Of a stretch of 64,000 nt of DNA, positions 36,792 through 47,258 are shown in pieces. Positions within the stretch are counted from its first letter, which is position 1; every line of letters begins with the position of its first letter. Location of the stretch: NCBI RefSeq assembly GCF_001045555.1, contig NZ_LFBU01000001.1:682001-746000 (forward strand), read 5' to 3'. The notes under the pieces are model-generated. The model did no database searches. It was not told the DNA's origin and saw only the letters and a program-made list of their open reading frames with translations. The position numbers were made by a program, and so were the translations under genes. Origin of the DNA: Marinobacter subterrani (GTDB lineage: Bacteria; Pseudomonadota; Gammaproteobacteria; Pseudomonadales; Oleiphilaceae).

Positions 36792-37562
36792 TCAGTTTCG
36801 GCTGCAGCCCCGGGAAGCGCCGACAGTCCCCGTCCCCGGTAGAGCAATGACTTTGCTCTTGCGCCAGACCGGCCGCCGTGGAAGCCGGGCAGGCACCCGT
36901 TTTTTCGCAAGGATACAGTAATAGGCGCCCACTGGCAGGAGTCGCTTTGCGGAAAGCCGCCTGTCAAAGCGGCTAACGGCCTTGCGGCCACTGCGCTGCA
37001 GGGGCGTTCTGAAAAACCGTGTTACCGATGCCTCAACATTGAAACCCAGCAGGTGCAGCCAGTCTTCCATGCGCCCCCGCAACAGAAAACGGCCACCCCA
37101 GGGTCCTTCATGGCTGCGGGACAGGAGCTTCCGGAGGCCCCATAAACTGAGCGGGTTGAACCCGATGAGAACCATCGTGCCCTCCCCCCTCAGCACCCGC
37201 GCCGCCTCCCGGATAACCTCGTGGGGAAAGGGTGAAAAGTCGGCGGTATGATGAAGCACCACCAGATCCATGGAATCGCCGGGGAACGCCAGTTCATCGG
37301 CGTCGCAAACGGCTACGCCCTCCGGTATGTGAGAATTCCACCGGGGAGTTGTCATGACTCGCTGGGTAAAGTCGGTGCCGGTCGCAAGCGGAAGCCGATG
37401 GCTCACGCCAACATGAAGTTGCCTCGCTCCGGTCAAGTGCTGCAACTCGGCATCGACAAACCGCCGTTGATCCGCGAGCAGTGCCCTCCCCAGAGGCGTC
37501 TGGAACCAGCGCTCGAAGCTTTCATGCCTGCCCGAAAAATCAACTGCGTCGGAATTACTCAC
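36792..37562 (-). CDS. Class I SAM-dependent methyltransferase
   Basis: The 256-residue protein has a methyltransferase-like core: AVCDADELAFPGDSMDLVVLHHTADF and the REAARVLRGEGTMVLIGFNPLSLWGLRKLL strand-helix. The N-terminus is a helical lid (SFERWFQTPLGRALLADQ). The substrate is unknown. The homologue in P. aeruginosa lies in the same place next to rnhA and gloB. It diverges from gloB. Confidence 0.85.
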   Translation of the reverse strand: MSNSDAVDFSGRHESFERWFQTPLGRALLADQRRFVDAELQHLTGARQLHVGVSHRLPLATGTDFTQRVMTTPRWNSHIPEGVAVCDADELAFPGDSMDLVVLHHTADFSPFPHEVIREAARVLRGEGTMVLIGFNPLSLWGLRKLLSRSHEGPWGGRFLLRGRMEDWLHLLGFNVEASVTRFFRTPLQRSGRKAVSRFDRRLSAKRLLPVGAYYCILAKKRVPARLPRRPVWRKSKVIALPGTGTVGASRGCSRN

Positions 37563-37658
37563 CGTTGCACCACTCCCTGAAGGCCGAACCTGTGGTTGGG
37601 GCCTTGAATTTAATGCTCTATCATATCAGTCACATTCGATAAGCACATGTGGGGCTCT

Positions 37659-38453
37659 ATGCTGACCATTTCCGTCATTCCTGCGTTCAGTGACAACTAT
37701 ATCTGGTGTCTGTCCGATACCTCCCGTGGCAAAGCGCTGATCGTGGATCCGGGCCAGGCGCAACCGGTTCTGGACTACCTGGCCGAGCACCATCTGACTC
37801 TGGATACCATTCTGGTCACTCACCATCACCCCGATCATGTCGGCGGGGTCAAGGAACTCCAGTCTGCCTTCCCTGACTGCCGGGTGACCGGGCCGGCAGA
37901 CTCGCCGTTCCAGGGCAGTACCAATAAGGTGCACCCGGGCGATGAAGTAATCTGGGAGGATATAACCTTCCAGGTGCTTGGTGTTCCCGGCCATACGCTC
38001 GATCACATCGCCTACTTTACCGATGTGGAAGTTGACGGCAGGCCCGTTCTGTTCTGTGGCGACACGCTGTTTGTCTGCGGGTGCGGCCGACTGTTCGAGG
38101 GTTCGCCGGCCCAGATGCGCCAATCCCTGCAAACCCTTCGGGCGCTGCCGGGCAGAACCGCTGTCTATTGCGCCCATGAATACACGCTGGCCAACCTTCG
38201 GTTTGCCCGTAACTGGCTCCCTGAAGACCAGGGGCTGAAAGAATTCGAGGAACAATGCCAAACGGCACGCAAGGCTGAACAACCCACGGTGCCCTCGGTT
38301 CTCGCTGATGAAAGGCGACTGAACCCGTTTCTGCGCTGGGACGACCCTGCGGTGATAGATGCTGCCAGGTCGTATTGTGCCGGCCATGGGCTACCGGCCG
38401 ATTCGGACGATGCCATATTCGCCGCCATCCGCCATGGCAAGGACAACTTCTGA
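37659..38453 (+). CDS. gloB: Hydroxyacylglutathione hydrolase (glyoxalase II)
   Basis: The 264-residue metallo-beta-lactamase-fold enzyme hydrolyses S-D-lactoylglutathione in methylglyoxal detoxification. Metal ligands are in [10 protein letters not shown] and [10 protein letters not shown], and [16 protein letters not shown] and [13 protein letters not shown] are typical of GloB. A start at 37647 is possible, but 37659 gives the normal family N-terminus ([15 protein letters not shown]). It is transcribed away from the methyltransferase. Confidence 0.94.
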   Translation: MLTISVIPAFSDNYIWCLSDTSRGKALIVDPGQAQPVLDYLAEHHLTLDTILVTHHHPDHVGGVKELQSAFPDCRVTGPADSPFQGSTNKVHPGDEVIWEDITFQVLGVPGHTLDHIAYFTDVEVDGRPVLFCGDTLFVCGCGRLFEGSPAQMRQSLQTLRALPGRTAVYCAHEYTLANLRFARNWLPEDQGLKEFEEQCQTARKAEQPTVPSVLADERRLNPFLRWDDPAVIDAARSYCAGHGLPADSDDAIFAAIRHGKDNF

Positions 38454-38506
38454 CGCCAGCGTGTACGCAATTAACAAATCCTCTCATTGACGTAACGAGC
38501 GGGTTC

Positions 38507-38536
38507 TTGACCCCCTGAAAAGCGGGGCCATAGAAT
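38507..38536 (+). promoter_or_regulatory. Sigma-70 promoter of mltD
   Basis: TTGACC and TAGAAT are 18 bases apart. The predicted transcript starts near 38543, about 20 bases before the first possible mltD start codon. Confidence 0.6.
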
Positions 38537-38561
38537 CGTTGCAACTTTGTGACCGTATGTT

Positions 38562-40331
38562 ATGAAACTATTTAACATGCCGGGCTTCCAGACATGGAAC
38601 CCGGCACCAACCTTGAACCGGATGTCCTGTATGTCGGTCAGACGATTGTCGTTTTTGTTTATCAGTGGAGCCCTTCTCAGCGGGTGCAGTGTTCTGGATG
38701 GCCAGGCTCGGGAAAGCCCCCTCAACTCCGAACAAGTCACAGTCGCGGCGGGCGACGACGGCCTGAAGCAATCCGTGGTATCCGGAACGAAGGGTGACGC
38801 TGCCCACAATGAACCGCTGGATGAAGCGATAGCGCCCGAGCTCAAGGTGGCCGCGCAGAATGCCCGCGACAAACTGGACAATCCGGTACAGGAACCGCCT
38901 GAGGCGAAGTTGGTTGACAATGATCTCTGGTCCAGGCTCCGATCCGGATTTGCACTGAACCATGACGTTGACAATGAACGGGTCCGGGACCAACTGGACT
39001 GGTACACCAGCCATCCAGGTTATATCAATCGGGTGGTCGAGCGCGGCAGCCGCTACCTGTATTACATCCTGAGCCAGACAGAGAAACGTGGGCTGCCTGC
39101 GGAATTTGCCCTGCTCCCCATTGTTGAGAGCGCATTTGATCCATTTGCCTACTCCCATGGTCGGGCCGCGGGTCTCTGGCAGTTCATTCCCTCAACCGCG
39201 AAATATTTCGGGCTGACCCAGAGCTGGTGGCACGATGAGCGCCGGGATGTGGTAGCAGCTACCGATGCAGCGCTCACCTACCTTGAACGCCTGGCAAACC
39301 GGTTTGACGGCAACTACACACTGGCACTGGCCGCCTATAATAGCGGCGGTGGCACGGTTTCCAGCGCGATGCGCCATAACCGCAACGACAATAAACCCAC
39401 CGATTTCTGGTCCCTGCAGCTACCGCGGGAAACCCGCCACTATGTACCGAAGCTGATCGCCCTGGCGAAGATCTTCGATAACCCGAAAGCCTATGGCATC
39501 ACATTACCGGCGCTGGAGGATGAACCCTATTTCGAGATCGTCAAAACCGGCTCACAACTGGATCTTGCCCAGGCAGCCGACATGGCCGGTGTGGATATTG
39601 ATGAAATCTACTTGCTGAATCCCTCGTACAACCGTTGGGCCACGTCTCCCGCCGGGCCGCACCGCCTGCTGGTTCCGGTTGAAAATGCCGAGACCTTCCG
39701 CACTGCCCTGGCCAGCATACCGCCCAAAAGCCGGGTCTCATGGCGCAATTATATCGTGAAGTCCGGGGACAGCCTGAACTCCATCTCCCACAAATTTGCA
39801 ACAACACCCGCCGTGCTTCAGGAGGTCAATAACCTGAACAGTGATCTGATCCGGATTGGTGAGCGCCTGCTGATTCCTTCCGCCTCCAAGGGCAGTGAGG
39901 CCTATGCCCTCAGCGCTTCCCAGAGACTGCAGCGCAAGCAGTCCAGGGAGCGGGACGGCAACAAGGTCCGGTATACCGTGCGCAAGGGTGATACTTTCTG
40001 GGACATCGCCAGGGAGCACCGGGTATCCGTACGGCAGGTTGCGCGCTGGAACGGCATGGCCCCGGGCGATCCTCTGATGCCGGGCAAGGAACTTGTCATC
40101 TGGTCCAAGACCCGCCAGCCGACCCTGCTGGCCGCCAACAGCGCGCGCTCCGATGAGATGGTCAGAAAGGTAGGCTACCGGGTTCGAAAAGGGGACTCCC
40201 TCGCTCGCATTGCCAACCGCTTCTCGGTGAATGTGAGTGACATCGCAAGCTGGAACGACCTGAACACCTCACGTTATCTGCAACCCGGACAAAGTCTGGT
40301 ACTCTACGTTGATATCCGAAACAGTCCCTGA
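38562..40331 (+). CDS. mltD: Membrane-bound lytic murein transglycosylase D
   Basis: The 589-residue lipoprotein cleaves peptidoglycan glycan strands to 1,6-anhydromuropeptides. A lipobox ALLSGC lies in the signal peptide, and the catalytic glutamate is Glu189 in LPIVESAFDPFAYSHGRAAG. Three LysM repeats end the protein (beginning YIVKSGDSL, YTVRKGDTF and YRVRKGDSL). The true start may be 38622 or 38631, which give a more compact lipoprotein signal; no clear ribosome site decides. The peptide-transporter operon begins 12 bases downstream. Confidence 0.92.
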   Translation: MKLFNMPGFQTWNPAPTLNRMSCMSVRRLSFLFISGALLSGCSVLDGQARESPLNSEQVTVAAGDDGLKQSVVSGTKGDAAHNEPLDEAIAPELKVAAQNARDKLDNPVQEPPEAKLVDNDLWSRLRSGFALNHDVDNERVRDQLDWYTSHPGYINRVVERGSRYLYYILSQTEKRGLPAEFALLPIVESAFDPFAYSHGRAAGLWQFIPSTAKYFGLTQSWWHDERRDVVAATDAALTYLERLANRFDGNYTLALAAYNSGGGTVSSAMRHNRNDNKPTDFWSLQLPRETRHYVPKLIALAKIFDNPKAYGITLPALEDEPYFEIVKTGSQLDLAQAADMAGVDIDEIYLLNPSYNRWATSPAGPHRLLVPVENAETFRTALASIPPKSRVSWRNYIVKSGDSLNSISHKFATTPAVLQEVNNLNSDLIRIGERLLIPSASKGSEAYALSASQRLQRKQSRERDGNKVRYTVRKGDTFWDIAREHRVSVRQVARWNGMAPGDPLMPGKELVIWSKTRQPTLLAANSARSDEMVRKVGYRVRKGDSLARIANRFSVNVSDIASWNDLNTSRYLQPGQSLVLYVDIRNSP

Positions 40332-40343
40332 CCTGCGAGACTC

Positions 40344-42167
40344 ATGACAAGAATACGGAAAGCCTCTGCCCTTACGTCTGTCTTTTCTGCACTGGCACTT
40401 TTGGCCATAGCGGCTTCCTGTCCGGTTTCCGCGGCGGAATCTCTGGAACCGATGCATGGCATTGCCATGCACGGGGAGCCGAAATACCCGGCCGGATTCA
40501 GCCACTTTGACTACGTCAATCCGGATGCACCCAAGGGCGGCAGCCTGAAAATGGCGGTGGTCGCGAACGGTTTCGATTCCTTCAACCCCTTCGACATCCG
40601 TGGCATTGCCGCGGCCGGAATCAGTGAATACCTTTACGACACCTTGCTTGCGCCGTCGGATGACGAACCGTTTTCGGCCTATGGTCTGATCGCAGAATCC
40701 CTGGAGACTCCCGACGACCGCAGCTATGTGGTGTTCAACCTCAGGGAGCAAGCCCGTTTTCACGATGGTGAACCGATTACCGCCGAAGACGTAAAGTTTT
40801 CCTTCGAGACCCTGACCACCAAGGGGCATCCCTTTTTCCGGAATTACTACTCGGACGTCAGCAAAGTAACCGTTGAAGGCCCGCGCCGGATTCGCTTCGA
40901 TTTCAATGAAACCAGTAACCGCGAACTACCGTTGATACTGGGGCAGATGCCGATCCTGCCCGCGCACTACTGGAAAGACCGGGAATTCGGAGAAAACGGC
41001 CTGACCCCGCCGCTGGGCAGCGGCCCCTACCGCATTGGAAGCTTTGAGGCGGGCCGTTCCATTACCTATGACCGGGTCAAGGATTACTGGGCACAGGATC
41101 TGGGAGTCCGCAAGGGCCGGTTCAATTTCGACAAGATAACCTACGACTATTACACCGACGACACTGTTGCCCTGCAGGCCTTCAAGGCGGGTAATTTTGA
41201 CTTCCGCCTGGAGTCATCCGCCAAGAACTGGGCGACTGCATACACTGGCGAGAAGTTCCAGAACGGCACGATTATAAAAGAGGCGATCGAACACCACCGC
41301 CCCACCGGCATGCAGGGTTTCGCTTACAACACCCGCCGGGAAGTATTTGCCGACCCGATGGTCCGTGAAGCCCTGGCCTATGCATTCGATTTTCAATGGG
41401 CCAACAAGAACCTGTTTTACGGCCAGTACACCCGTACCGACAGCTACTTTGAAAATAGCGAACTGGCGTCCTCCGGTCTGCCGCAAGGCCGTGAACTGGA
41501 AATACTGGAGCCGTTCCGCAACAAGCTCGATAAGGATGTCTTCACCGAAACGTATGTACCGCCATCAACAGAAGGCGAGTATGGTTTGCGCGAGAACCTG
41601 AGAACCGCCCTGGAATTGCTGAGAAAAGCAGGGTATGAGATTCGCGACGGCCAAATGGTACACAAAGAGACCGGCCGGCCTCTGGCCTTCGAAATCCTGC
41701 TATTCCAGCAGAGCTTTGAGCGGGTGGTTCTGCCTTTCAAGAACAACCTGGCCCGGCTCGGTATTGACGTGTCCGTTCGTCTGGTGGACAGCAACCAGTA
41801 TGTGCAGCGGCTGCGGGAGTTCGACTACGACATGATCACCCAGGTGATTCCCCAGTCCGATTCACCGGGCAATGAACAGCGAGGCTACTGGCACTCGTCA
41901 AACGCGGATGCCAAAGGCTCGCGCAATTACATGGGCGTCAGCGACCCCGTTGTCGACGCACTGGTCGAGATGGTCATCCAGGCCCCGGACCGTGAAGAAC
42001 TGGTGTACCGGACAAGAGCCCTTGACCGCGTTCTGCTTAATGGCCACTACGTGATCCCCCAATGGCATCTGACCAAGGATCGCGTGGCCTACTGGAACTT
42101 CCTTCAGCGTCCTGCAGAGACTCCAAAAAACGGCATAGACCTCAACAACTGGTGGGCAAAGCCCTGA
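40344..42167 (+). CDS. Extracellular solute-binding protein of peptide ABC transporter (YejA/YepA-like)
   Basis: This 607-residue family 5 (DppA/OppA-type) periplasmic binding protein has a signal peptide (about 1-31, ending in AASCPVSAAES). Markers are the HFDYVNPDAPKGGSLKMAV opening, seen in YejA-like proteins, ARFHDGEPITAEDVKFSF and PPLGSGPYRIGSFE. It precedes yejB by 15 bases. In Agrobacterium a related YepA delivers murein peptides to YejBEF; E. coli YejA serves microcin C. Close linkage to mltD favours murein peptides here, an inference. Confidence 0.9.
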   Translation: MTRIRKASALTSVFSALALLAIAASCPVSAAESLEPMHGIAMHGEPKYPAGFSHFDYVNPDAPKGGSLKMAVVANGFDSFNPFDIRGIAAAGISEYLYDTLLAPSDDEPFSAYGLIAESLETPDDRSYVVFNLREQARFHDGEPITAEDVKFSFETLTTKGHPFFRNYYSDVSKVTVEGPRRIRFDFNETSNRELPLILGQMPILPAHYWKDREFGENGLTPPLGSGPYRIGSFEAGRSITYDRVKDYWAQDLGVRKGRFNFDKITYDYYTDDTVALQAFKAGNFDFRLESSAKNWATAYTGEKFQNGTIIKEAIEHHRPTGMQGFAYNTRREVFADPMVREALAYAFDFQWANKNLFYGQYTRTDSYFENSELASSGLPQGRELEILEPFRNKLDKDVFTETYVPPSTEGEYGLRENLRTALELLRKAGYEIRDGQMVHKETGRPLAFEILLFQQSFERVVLPFKNNLARLGIDVSVRLVDSNQYVQRLREFDYDMITQVIPQSDSPGNEQRGYWHSSNADAKGSRNYMGVSDPVVDALVEMVIQAPDREELVYRTRALDRVLLNGHYVIPQWHLTKDRVAYWNFLQRPAETPKNGIDLNNWWAKP

Positions 42168-42182
42168 GGAATCCGCCGCTCG

Positions 42183-43268
42183 ATGGGCATCTATATACTC
42201 CGGCGTTTGGCGCTGATCATCCCCACGCTGATCGGCATCATGCTGCTCAATTTTGTGATCGTACAGGCCGCACCGGGCGGACCGATTGAGCAGCTCATTG
42301 CCGAAATGGAAGGCCATGGCGGAAGTGCCCTGTCCAGGGCATCAGGCGGCGGCACCGAAGGCGAGGTTGCCAGCTCGTCCGGTGACACCCGGGGGTCCCG
42401 GGGCATTCCCGAAGAGCTTCTGAAAGAACTGGAAGTGATGTACGGCTTCGACAAGCCAGCCCACGAACGGTTTCTCAAGATGCTCGGAGACTACGCCACG
42501 TTCAACTTCGGCGATTCCTTTTTCCGCGAACAGAGTGTTATCGATCTGATCCTGGACAAAATGCCCGTCTCCATCTCGCTCGGGCTCTGGTCGACCCTGA
42601 TCATTTATTTTATTTCCATTCCTCTGGGTATCCGAAAAGCGGTCAGCGACGGCTCCCGGTTTGATGTCTGGACCAGCTCTGCCATCGTAGTGGGCTACGC
42701 CATACCGGGCTTCCTGTTTGCGATCCTGCTGATTGTCCTGTTTGCCGGGGGCAGTTATTTTGACTGGTTCCCGCTGAGGGGGCTTACCTCCTCGAACTTC
42801 GAAGAGCTGACCTGGTACCAGAAGGTCGGCGATTACTTCTGGCACCTCGCCCTGCCGGTAACCGCCAACGTAATAGGCGGTTTCGCCACGCTGACCCTGC
42901 TCACCAAAAATTCCTTCCTGGATGAGATCGGAAAACAGTACGTGGTAACCGCCAGAGCCAAGGGTTTGAGTGACAAAGAGGTACTCTACGGCCACGTATT
43001 CCGGAACGCGATGCTGATTGTCATCGCCAGCCTGCCTGGCGTTCTGGTTGCCCTGTTCTTCACGGGCTCACTCCTGATTGAAGTGATCTTTTCCCTCGAC
43101 GGACTGGGGCTTCTGGGCTTTGAAGCTGCCCTGAACCGGGATTACCCGGTCATCTTTGGCACACTGTACATCTTCACCCTGATGGGGCTGATCCTGAAAC
43201 TGGTCAGCGACATCACCTATGTGCTGGTGGACCCGCGTATCGATTTCGAAAGCCGGGAGGGCGCGTGA
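42183..43268 (+). CDS. yejB: Peptide ABC transporter permease YejB
   Basis: The 361-residue inner-membrane permease has about six spans. A YejB-type glycine/serine-rich periplasmic insert lies between the first two spans ([17 protein letters not shown] region, about 40-75). The ABC-coupling motif is [21 protein letters not shown] near residue 255. It overlaps yejE by four bases. Confidence 0.92.
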   Translation: MGIYILRRLALIIPTLIGIMLLNFVIVQAAPGGPIEQLIAEMEGHGGSALSRASGGGTEGEVASSSGDTRGSRGIPEELLKELEVMYGFDKPAHERFLKMLGDYATFNFGDSFFREQSVIDLILDKMPVSISLGLWSTLIIYFISIPLGIRKAVSDGSRFDVWTSSAIVVGYAIPGFLFAILLIVLFAGGSYFDWFPLRGLTSSNFEELTWYQKVGDYFWHLALPVTANVIGGFATLTLLTKNSFLDEIGKQYVVTARAKGLSDKEVLYGHVFRNAMLIVIASLPGVLVALFFTGSLLIEVIFSLDGLGLLGFEAALNRDYPVIFGTLYIFTLMGLILKLVSDITYVLVDPRIDFESREGA

Positions 43269-44293
43269 GCTTCAGGGCCCTGACACCCATCCAGCAAAGG
43301 CGTCTCAGAAACTTCAGGAAAAATCGCCGGGGCTTCTGGTCACTCTGGATTTTTCTCGCACTCTTCGGCCTGTCCCTGATGGCCGAGGTGATCGCCAACG
43401 ATTCCCCCCTGATTGTCTCTTACCAGGGGGAACTGTATTTTCCGGTGGTCGAATCGGTGCCCGAGGTAACCTTCGGAGGCTTTCTGCCCACCGAAACCAA
43501 CTACCGGGATCCGTTCATCGAACAACAGATCAAGGAAAACGGCTGGATACTATGGCCACCCATCCCATTCAGCTACAACACCATCAATTACGACCTGGAG
43601 GTCCCCTCGCCGGCTCCGCCCAGCGCGGTGAACTGGCTGGGAACCGACGACCAGGGCAGGGATGTCGCGGCCCGGGTAATCTATGGCTTCCGGATTTCCG
43701 TACTCTTTGGCCTTACCCTGACCTTCGCCAGTTGCATTGTCGGCGTGGTTGTCGGCGCCATCCAGGGCTATTACGGCGGCAAGGTCGACCTGATAGGCCA
43801 GCGCTTTATCGAAATCTGGTCCGGCCTTCCGGTTCTTTATCTGCTGATCATTCTTTCCAGTATTGTGCAGCCGAATTTCTGGTGGCTGCTGGGGATCATG
43901 CTGCTGTTCAGCTGGATGGGACTGGTGGATGTGGTGCGAGCGGAATTCCTGCGGGCCCGTAATTTCGAGTACGTCAAGGCGGCCAGGGCCCTTGGCCTGG
44001 ACAATCGCAAGATCATGTTCCGGCATATCCTGCCCAATGCCATGGTGGCCACCCTGACCTTTTTGCCATTCATCCTCACCGGCGCCATTACCGGATTGAC
44101 CTCCCTCGATTTCCTGGGTTTTGGCCTTCCCTCAGGCTCCCCCTCCCTCGGCGAGCTGATCGCCCAGGGCAAGGCCAATCTCCATGCACCCTGGCTCGGC
44201 ATTTCCGCATTCGTGTCCCTGTCGCTGATGCTCACCCTGCTGGTGTTCGTCGGCGAAGCTGTCCGCGATGCCTTTGATCCGAGGAAGAGCTGA
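43265..44293 (+). CDS. yejE: Peptide ABC transporter permease YejE
   Basis: The 342-residue permease starts at GTG inside the yejB stop. It has the YejE N-terminus with [19 protein letters not shown] and a large periplasmic loop, [20 protein letters not shown], and the EAA-type loop [25 protein letters not shown] that touches the ATPase. The ATPase gene begins two bases after the stop. Confidence 0.92.
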   Translation: MSFRALTPIQQRRLRNFRKNRRGFWSLWIFLALFGLSLMAEVIANDSPLIVSYQGELYFPVVESVPEVTFGGFLPTETNYRDPFIEQQIKENGWILWPPIPFSYNTINYDLEVPSPAPPSAVNWLGTDDQGRDVAARVIYGFRISVLFGLTLTFASCIVGVVVGAIQGYYGGKVDLIGQRFIEIWSGLPVLYLLIILSSIVQPNFWWLLGIMLLFSWMGLVDVVRAEFLRARNFEYVKAARALGLDNRKIMFRHILPNAMVATLTFLPFILTGAITGLTSLDFLGFGLPSGSPSLGELIAQGKANLHAPWLGISAFVSLSLMLTLLVFVGEAVRDAFDPRKS

Positions 44294-44294
44294 T

Positions 44295-45899
44295 ATGACC
44301 CAACTGCTCCAGATTTCCGATCTTTCCATCCGGTTCGACCAGGGGCCAGTGGCGGTCGATTCGCTGTCGATGGCCGTTCGCGAGGGCGAGACTCTGGCGC
44401 TGGTGGGTGAAAGCGGGTCCGGTAAGTCCATCTCGGCGCTCTCGATACTCAGGCTACTCGACAAGCGGCACGTCAGCTATCCGGAAGGGCAAATCCTCTA
44501 CCGGGGAGAGAACCTGCTCACCGCCAGCGAAAAACGGATTCGCCAGATCCGCGGGCGCGAAATAGGCATGATCTTCCAGGAGCCAATGACCTCCCTCAAT
44601 CCGCTGCACAAGGTAGAGAAGCAGATCGGCGAGACCCTCGAGCTCCACAAGGGGATGCGCGGGCCACAGGCCCGGGCGCGCTCTCTGGAGCTGCTCGAAC
44701 TGGTTGGCATCCAGAACCCGGAAAGCAAGCTAGGGGCCTATCCGCACCAGTTATCCGGAGGCCAGAAACAACGGGTAATGATCGCCATGGCACTGGCCAA
44801 TGAGCCAGACCTGCTGATTGCCGATGAGCCGACCACCGCTCTGGACGTTACCGTCCAGCAGCAGGTTCTGGAATTGCTCCGGGATTTACAGAAAAAGCTG
44901 GGCATGGCCGTTCTGCTGATCACCCACGATCTGACCATTGTGCGTCGCTATGCGGATCGTGTCGTGGTCATGGAGCATGGCAAGCTGGTGGAGGAGGCAG
45001 ACACGTCAACGCTGTTTTCAGAACCCCGGCATCCCTACACGAAAAAACTGCTGGACGCCGAGCCCCCGGAAGCGCCCCTGGCTCTTGGCCACAATGCCGA
45101 GGTTCTGCTGACCGTCGATCAGTTGGATGTCCGCTTTCCGATCCGGCGTAACCTGTTTGGCAAGGTGAAGGAATCCTTCCATGCAGTCCAGAATGCCGGT
45201 TTTGAACTGAACCGCGGAGAAACCCTCGGTATTGTTGGCGAAAGCGGCAGCGGCAAGACTACCATTGGCCATGCCCTGCTCAAACTGACAGCCAGTACCG
45301 GCAGTATCCGCCTGGCAGGAGAAGAACTGGCGTTTCTTGACCAGAAGGCATTCCGGCCCTGGCGCCGCCGGGTTCAGATTGTGTTCCAGGATCCGTTCGG
45401 CAGCCTCAGCCCGAGAATGTCGGTTGCCGAAATTGTCCGCGAGGGCCTGGAAATTCATGACCGGGAAAACGCCAGCGAACATGATCAGAAAGTGATCCGG
45501 GCGCTCACCGATGTTGGCCTGGACCCGGAGGCACGGCATCGCTACCCCCATGAATTCTCCGGAGGCCAGCGCCAGCGCATCGCTATCGCCCGGGCACTGG
45601 TGCTGCAACCGGACCTGATCATCCTCGACGAGCCAACGTCGGCGCTTGATCGCACCGTCCAGAAGCAGGTGATTGAACTGCTGAGGGATATCCAGGCCCG
45701 TTATGGTCTAAGCTATATCTTTATCAGTCACGATCTGGCCGTTGTAAGAGCCCTCAGCCATAAGCTACTGGTGCTGCAGCATGGCCGGATTGTAGAGTAC
45801 GGAAACGCGGCCGACATATTCCGTTCACCAGGGGCGGACTATACTCGCCAACTGCTGGATGCCGCATTCTTTTACCAGAAGACAACTACGACTATTTGA
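44295..45899 (+). CDS. yejF: Peptide ABC transporter duplicated ATP-binding protein YejF
   Basis: This 534-residue protein has two complete ATPase domains in tandem, as in YejF. The Walker A loops are both GESGSGKS/T (about 44 and 320), and the signatures are LSGGQKQR and FSGGQRQR. Each domain also has an intact Walker B ([12 protein letters not shown] and [12 protein letters not shown]). The C-terminal extension of the first domain carries the oligopeptide type [19 protein letters not shown] ribosome site overlaps the yejE end. The operon ends before fabI. Confidence 0.93.
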   Translation: MTQLLQISDLSIRFDQGPVAVDSLSMAVREGETLALVGESGSGKSISALSILRLLDKRHVSYPEGQILYRGENLLTASEKRIRQIRGREIGMIFQEPMTSLNPLHKVEKQIGETLELHKGMRGPQARARSLELLELVGIQNPESKLGAYPHQLSGGQKQRVMIAMALANEPDLLIADEPTTALDVTVQQQVLELLRDLQKKLGMAVLLITHDLTIVRRYADRVVVMEHGKLVEEADTSTLFSEPRHPYTKKLLDAEPPEAPLALGHNAEVLLTVDQLDVRFPIRRNLFGKVKESFHAVQNAGFELNRGETLGIVGESGSGKTTIGHALLKLTASTGSIRLAGEELAFLDQKAFRPWRRRVQIVFQDPFGSLSPRMSVAEIVREGLEIHDRENASEHDQKVIRALTDVGLDPEARHRYPHEFSGGQRQRIAIARALVLQPDLIILDEPTSALDRTVQKQVIELLRDIQARYGLSYIFISHDLAVVRALSHKLLVLQHGRIVEYGNAADIFRSPGADYTRQLLDAAFFYQKTTTTI

Positions 45900-45965
45900 G
45901 CGTTACCCCGGCCAGAGCAATTCGGGGATAATGCTCTGAATTCAGGAACACAGGGAGAACGACCC

Positions 45966-46751
45966 ATGGGAATCCTCAGTGGCAAGAAAGCACTGATCGT
46001 TGGCGTAGCCAGCAAACTGTCCATCGCGTACGGCATCGCCGAGGCATTCGCCCGGGAAGGCGCCGAACTGGCATTCACCTACCAGAACGAAAAGTTGCAG
46101 CCGCGGGTTGAGAAATTCGCCGAGCAATGGGGCAGCAAGCTGACCTTCCCTTGCGATGTCGCCAGCGATGAAGAAATCGAAAACGTCTTCAAGGAACTGG
46201 GCAAGCACTGGGACAACATCGACATCATTGTTCACGCCGTCGGCTATGCTCCGGGCCACGAGCTTGATGGCAACTACGTTGACGTCACGACCCGCGATGG
46301 CTTCCGCATCGCCCATGACATCAGCTCCTACAGCTTTGTTGCCCTGGCCAAGGGCGCCCGCGGCATGATGCATGAGGGCAGCTCGCTCCTGACCCTGAGC
46401 TATCTGGGCGCGGAAAAGGTTCTGCAGAACTACAACGTGATGGGGCTGGCAAAGGCATCGCTTGAGGCGAACGTTCGCTACATGGCTGCCAGCCTGGGCC
46501 GTGATGGCATCCGGGTAAATGGCATTTCCGCGGGCCCGATCAAGACCCTGGCAGCATCCGGCATCAAGAGCTTCCGCAAGATGCTTGCCGAGAATGCCAG
46601 ACGCGCACCGCTGCGCCGCAACGTAACCATCGATGAAGTCGGTAACGCCGCGGCGTTCCTGGGTTCGGATATGGCCAGCGGCATTACCGGTGAGATCATG
46701 TACGTAGACGCCGGCTTCAACATCACCGGCATGGGTGAGCTGGAAGAATAA
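45966..46751 (+). CDS. fabI: Enoyl-[acyl-carrier-protein] reductase (NADH)
   Basis: The 261-residue SDR-type enzyme completes each round of fatty-acid elongation. The catalytic Tyr156-x6-Lys163 pair (NYNVMGLAK) and Tyr146 (LSYLGAEK) match FabI, and the N-terminal cofactor loop is [12 protein letters not shown] (13-24). A GGGAGA ribosome site precedes the ATG. It starts 66 bases after yejF, as in the P. aeruginosa order, and is followed by a strong terminator. Confidence 0.96.
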   Translation: MGILSGKKALIVGVASKLSIAYGIAEAFAREGAELAFTYQNEKLQPRVEKFAEQWGSKLTFPCDVASDEEIENVFKELGKHWDNIDIIVHAVGYAPGHELDGNYVDVTTRDGFRIAHDISSYSFVALAKGARGMMHEGSSLLTLSYLGAEKVLQNYNVMGLAKASLEANVRYMAASLGRDGIRVNGISAGPIKTLAASGIKSFRKMLAENARRAPLRRNVTIDEVGNAAAFLGSDMASGITGEIMYVDAGFNITGMGELEE

Positions 46752-46772
46752 GCCAGCCCATAAACCTGCCTG

Positions 46773-46800
46773 AAAGAGCCGGCCCCGCGCCGGCTCTTTT
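46773..46800 (+). terminator. Terminator of fabI
   Basis: AAAGAGCCGGC pairs with GCCGGCTCTTT around CCCGC and ends in TTTT. On the minus strand only a short T tract follows, so it mainly serves fabI. Confidence 0.88.
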
Positions 46801-46821
46801 CGTTACGGGTGGTGACGGCGT

Positions 46822-47235
46822 TCAACCCTCCGCCATGGCAGCCGCAACCGCCTCAACCCACTCGACATAGGCAGTTTCGTCAGACTCGATAATGCGCACC
46901 CCGACCAGAAAGGCATTGTCCTGGGGCCGACACCAGACCACATCCACCATCAGCCGGAACGGCTGGCTGTGATTGCCGAGAAACACCATCGCCGGTAACA
47001 GGGCATCCAGGGAAACCGGCTCGGCAGAGAACAGGCACAGTCCACCGGCTGAAATATCCCGGATTTGACACACCAGTTCCTGGCCGGACGACCCGGTATC
47101 TTCAGCCACCCCCGGAAGCCCGGACTCAAGCTCAAGAATGGCCTGTGCCCGGGCGGTCAGCCGGTAGTCTGACCGATTGTCCCGGTCAATATGAGGTTCG
47201 TTCTGCGTTCCGAAGCTATATTCTTTGTCGGTCAT
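46822..47235 (-). CDS. PilZ-domain protein
   Basis: The 137-residue protein has the two c-di-GMP-binding motifs of PilZ: RSDYR at 21-25 (R-x3-R) and DISAGG at 60-65 (D-x-S-x-x-G). No other domain is present. The ATG at 47235 is chosen because AGGA lies nine bases upstream; the longer frame starts at 47262 and would overlap the upstream gene. It follows the DUF1631 gene by 23 bases on the same strand. Confidence 0.85.
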   Translation of the reverse strand: MTDKEYSFGTQNEPHIDRDNRSDYRLTARAQAILELESGLPGVAEDTGSSGQELVCQIRDISAGGLCLFSAEPVSLDALLPAMVFLGNHSQPFRLMVDVVWCRPQDNAFLVGVRIIESDETAYVEWVEAVAAAMAEG

Positions 47236-47258
47236 TTTTGTTATTCCTGCATCGGCAA

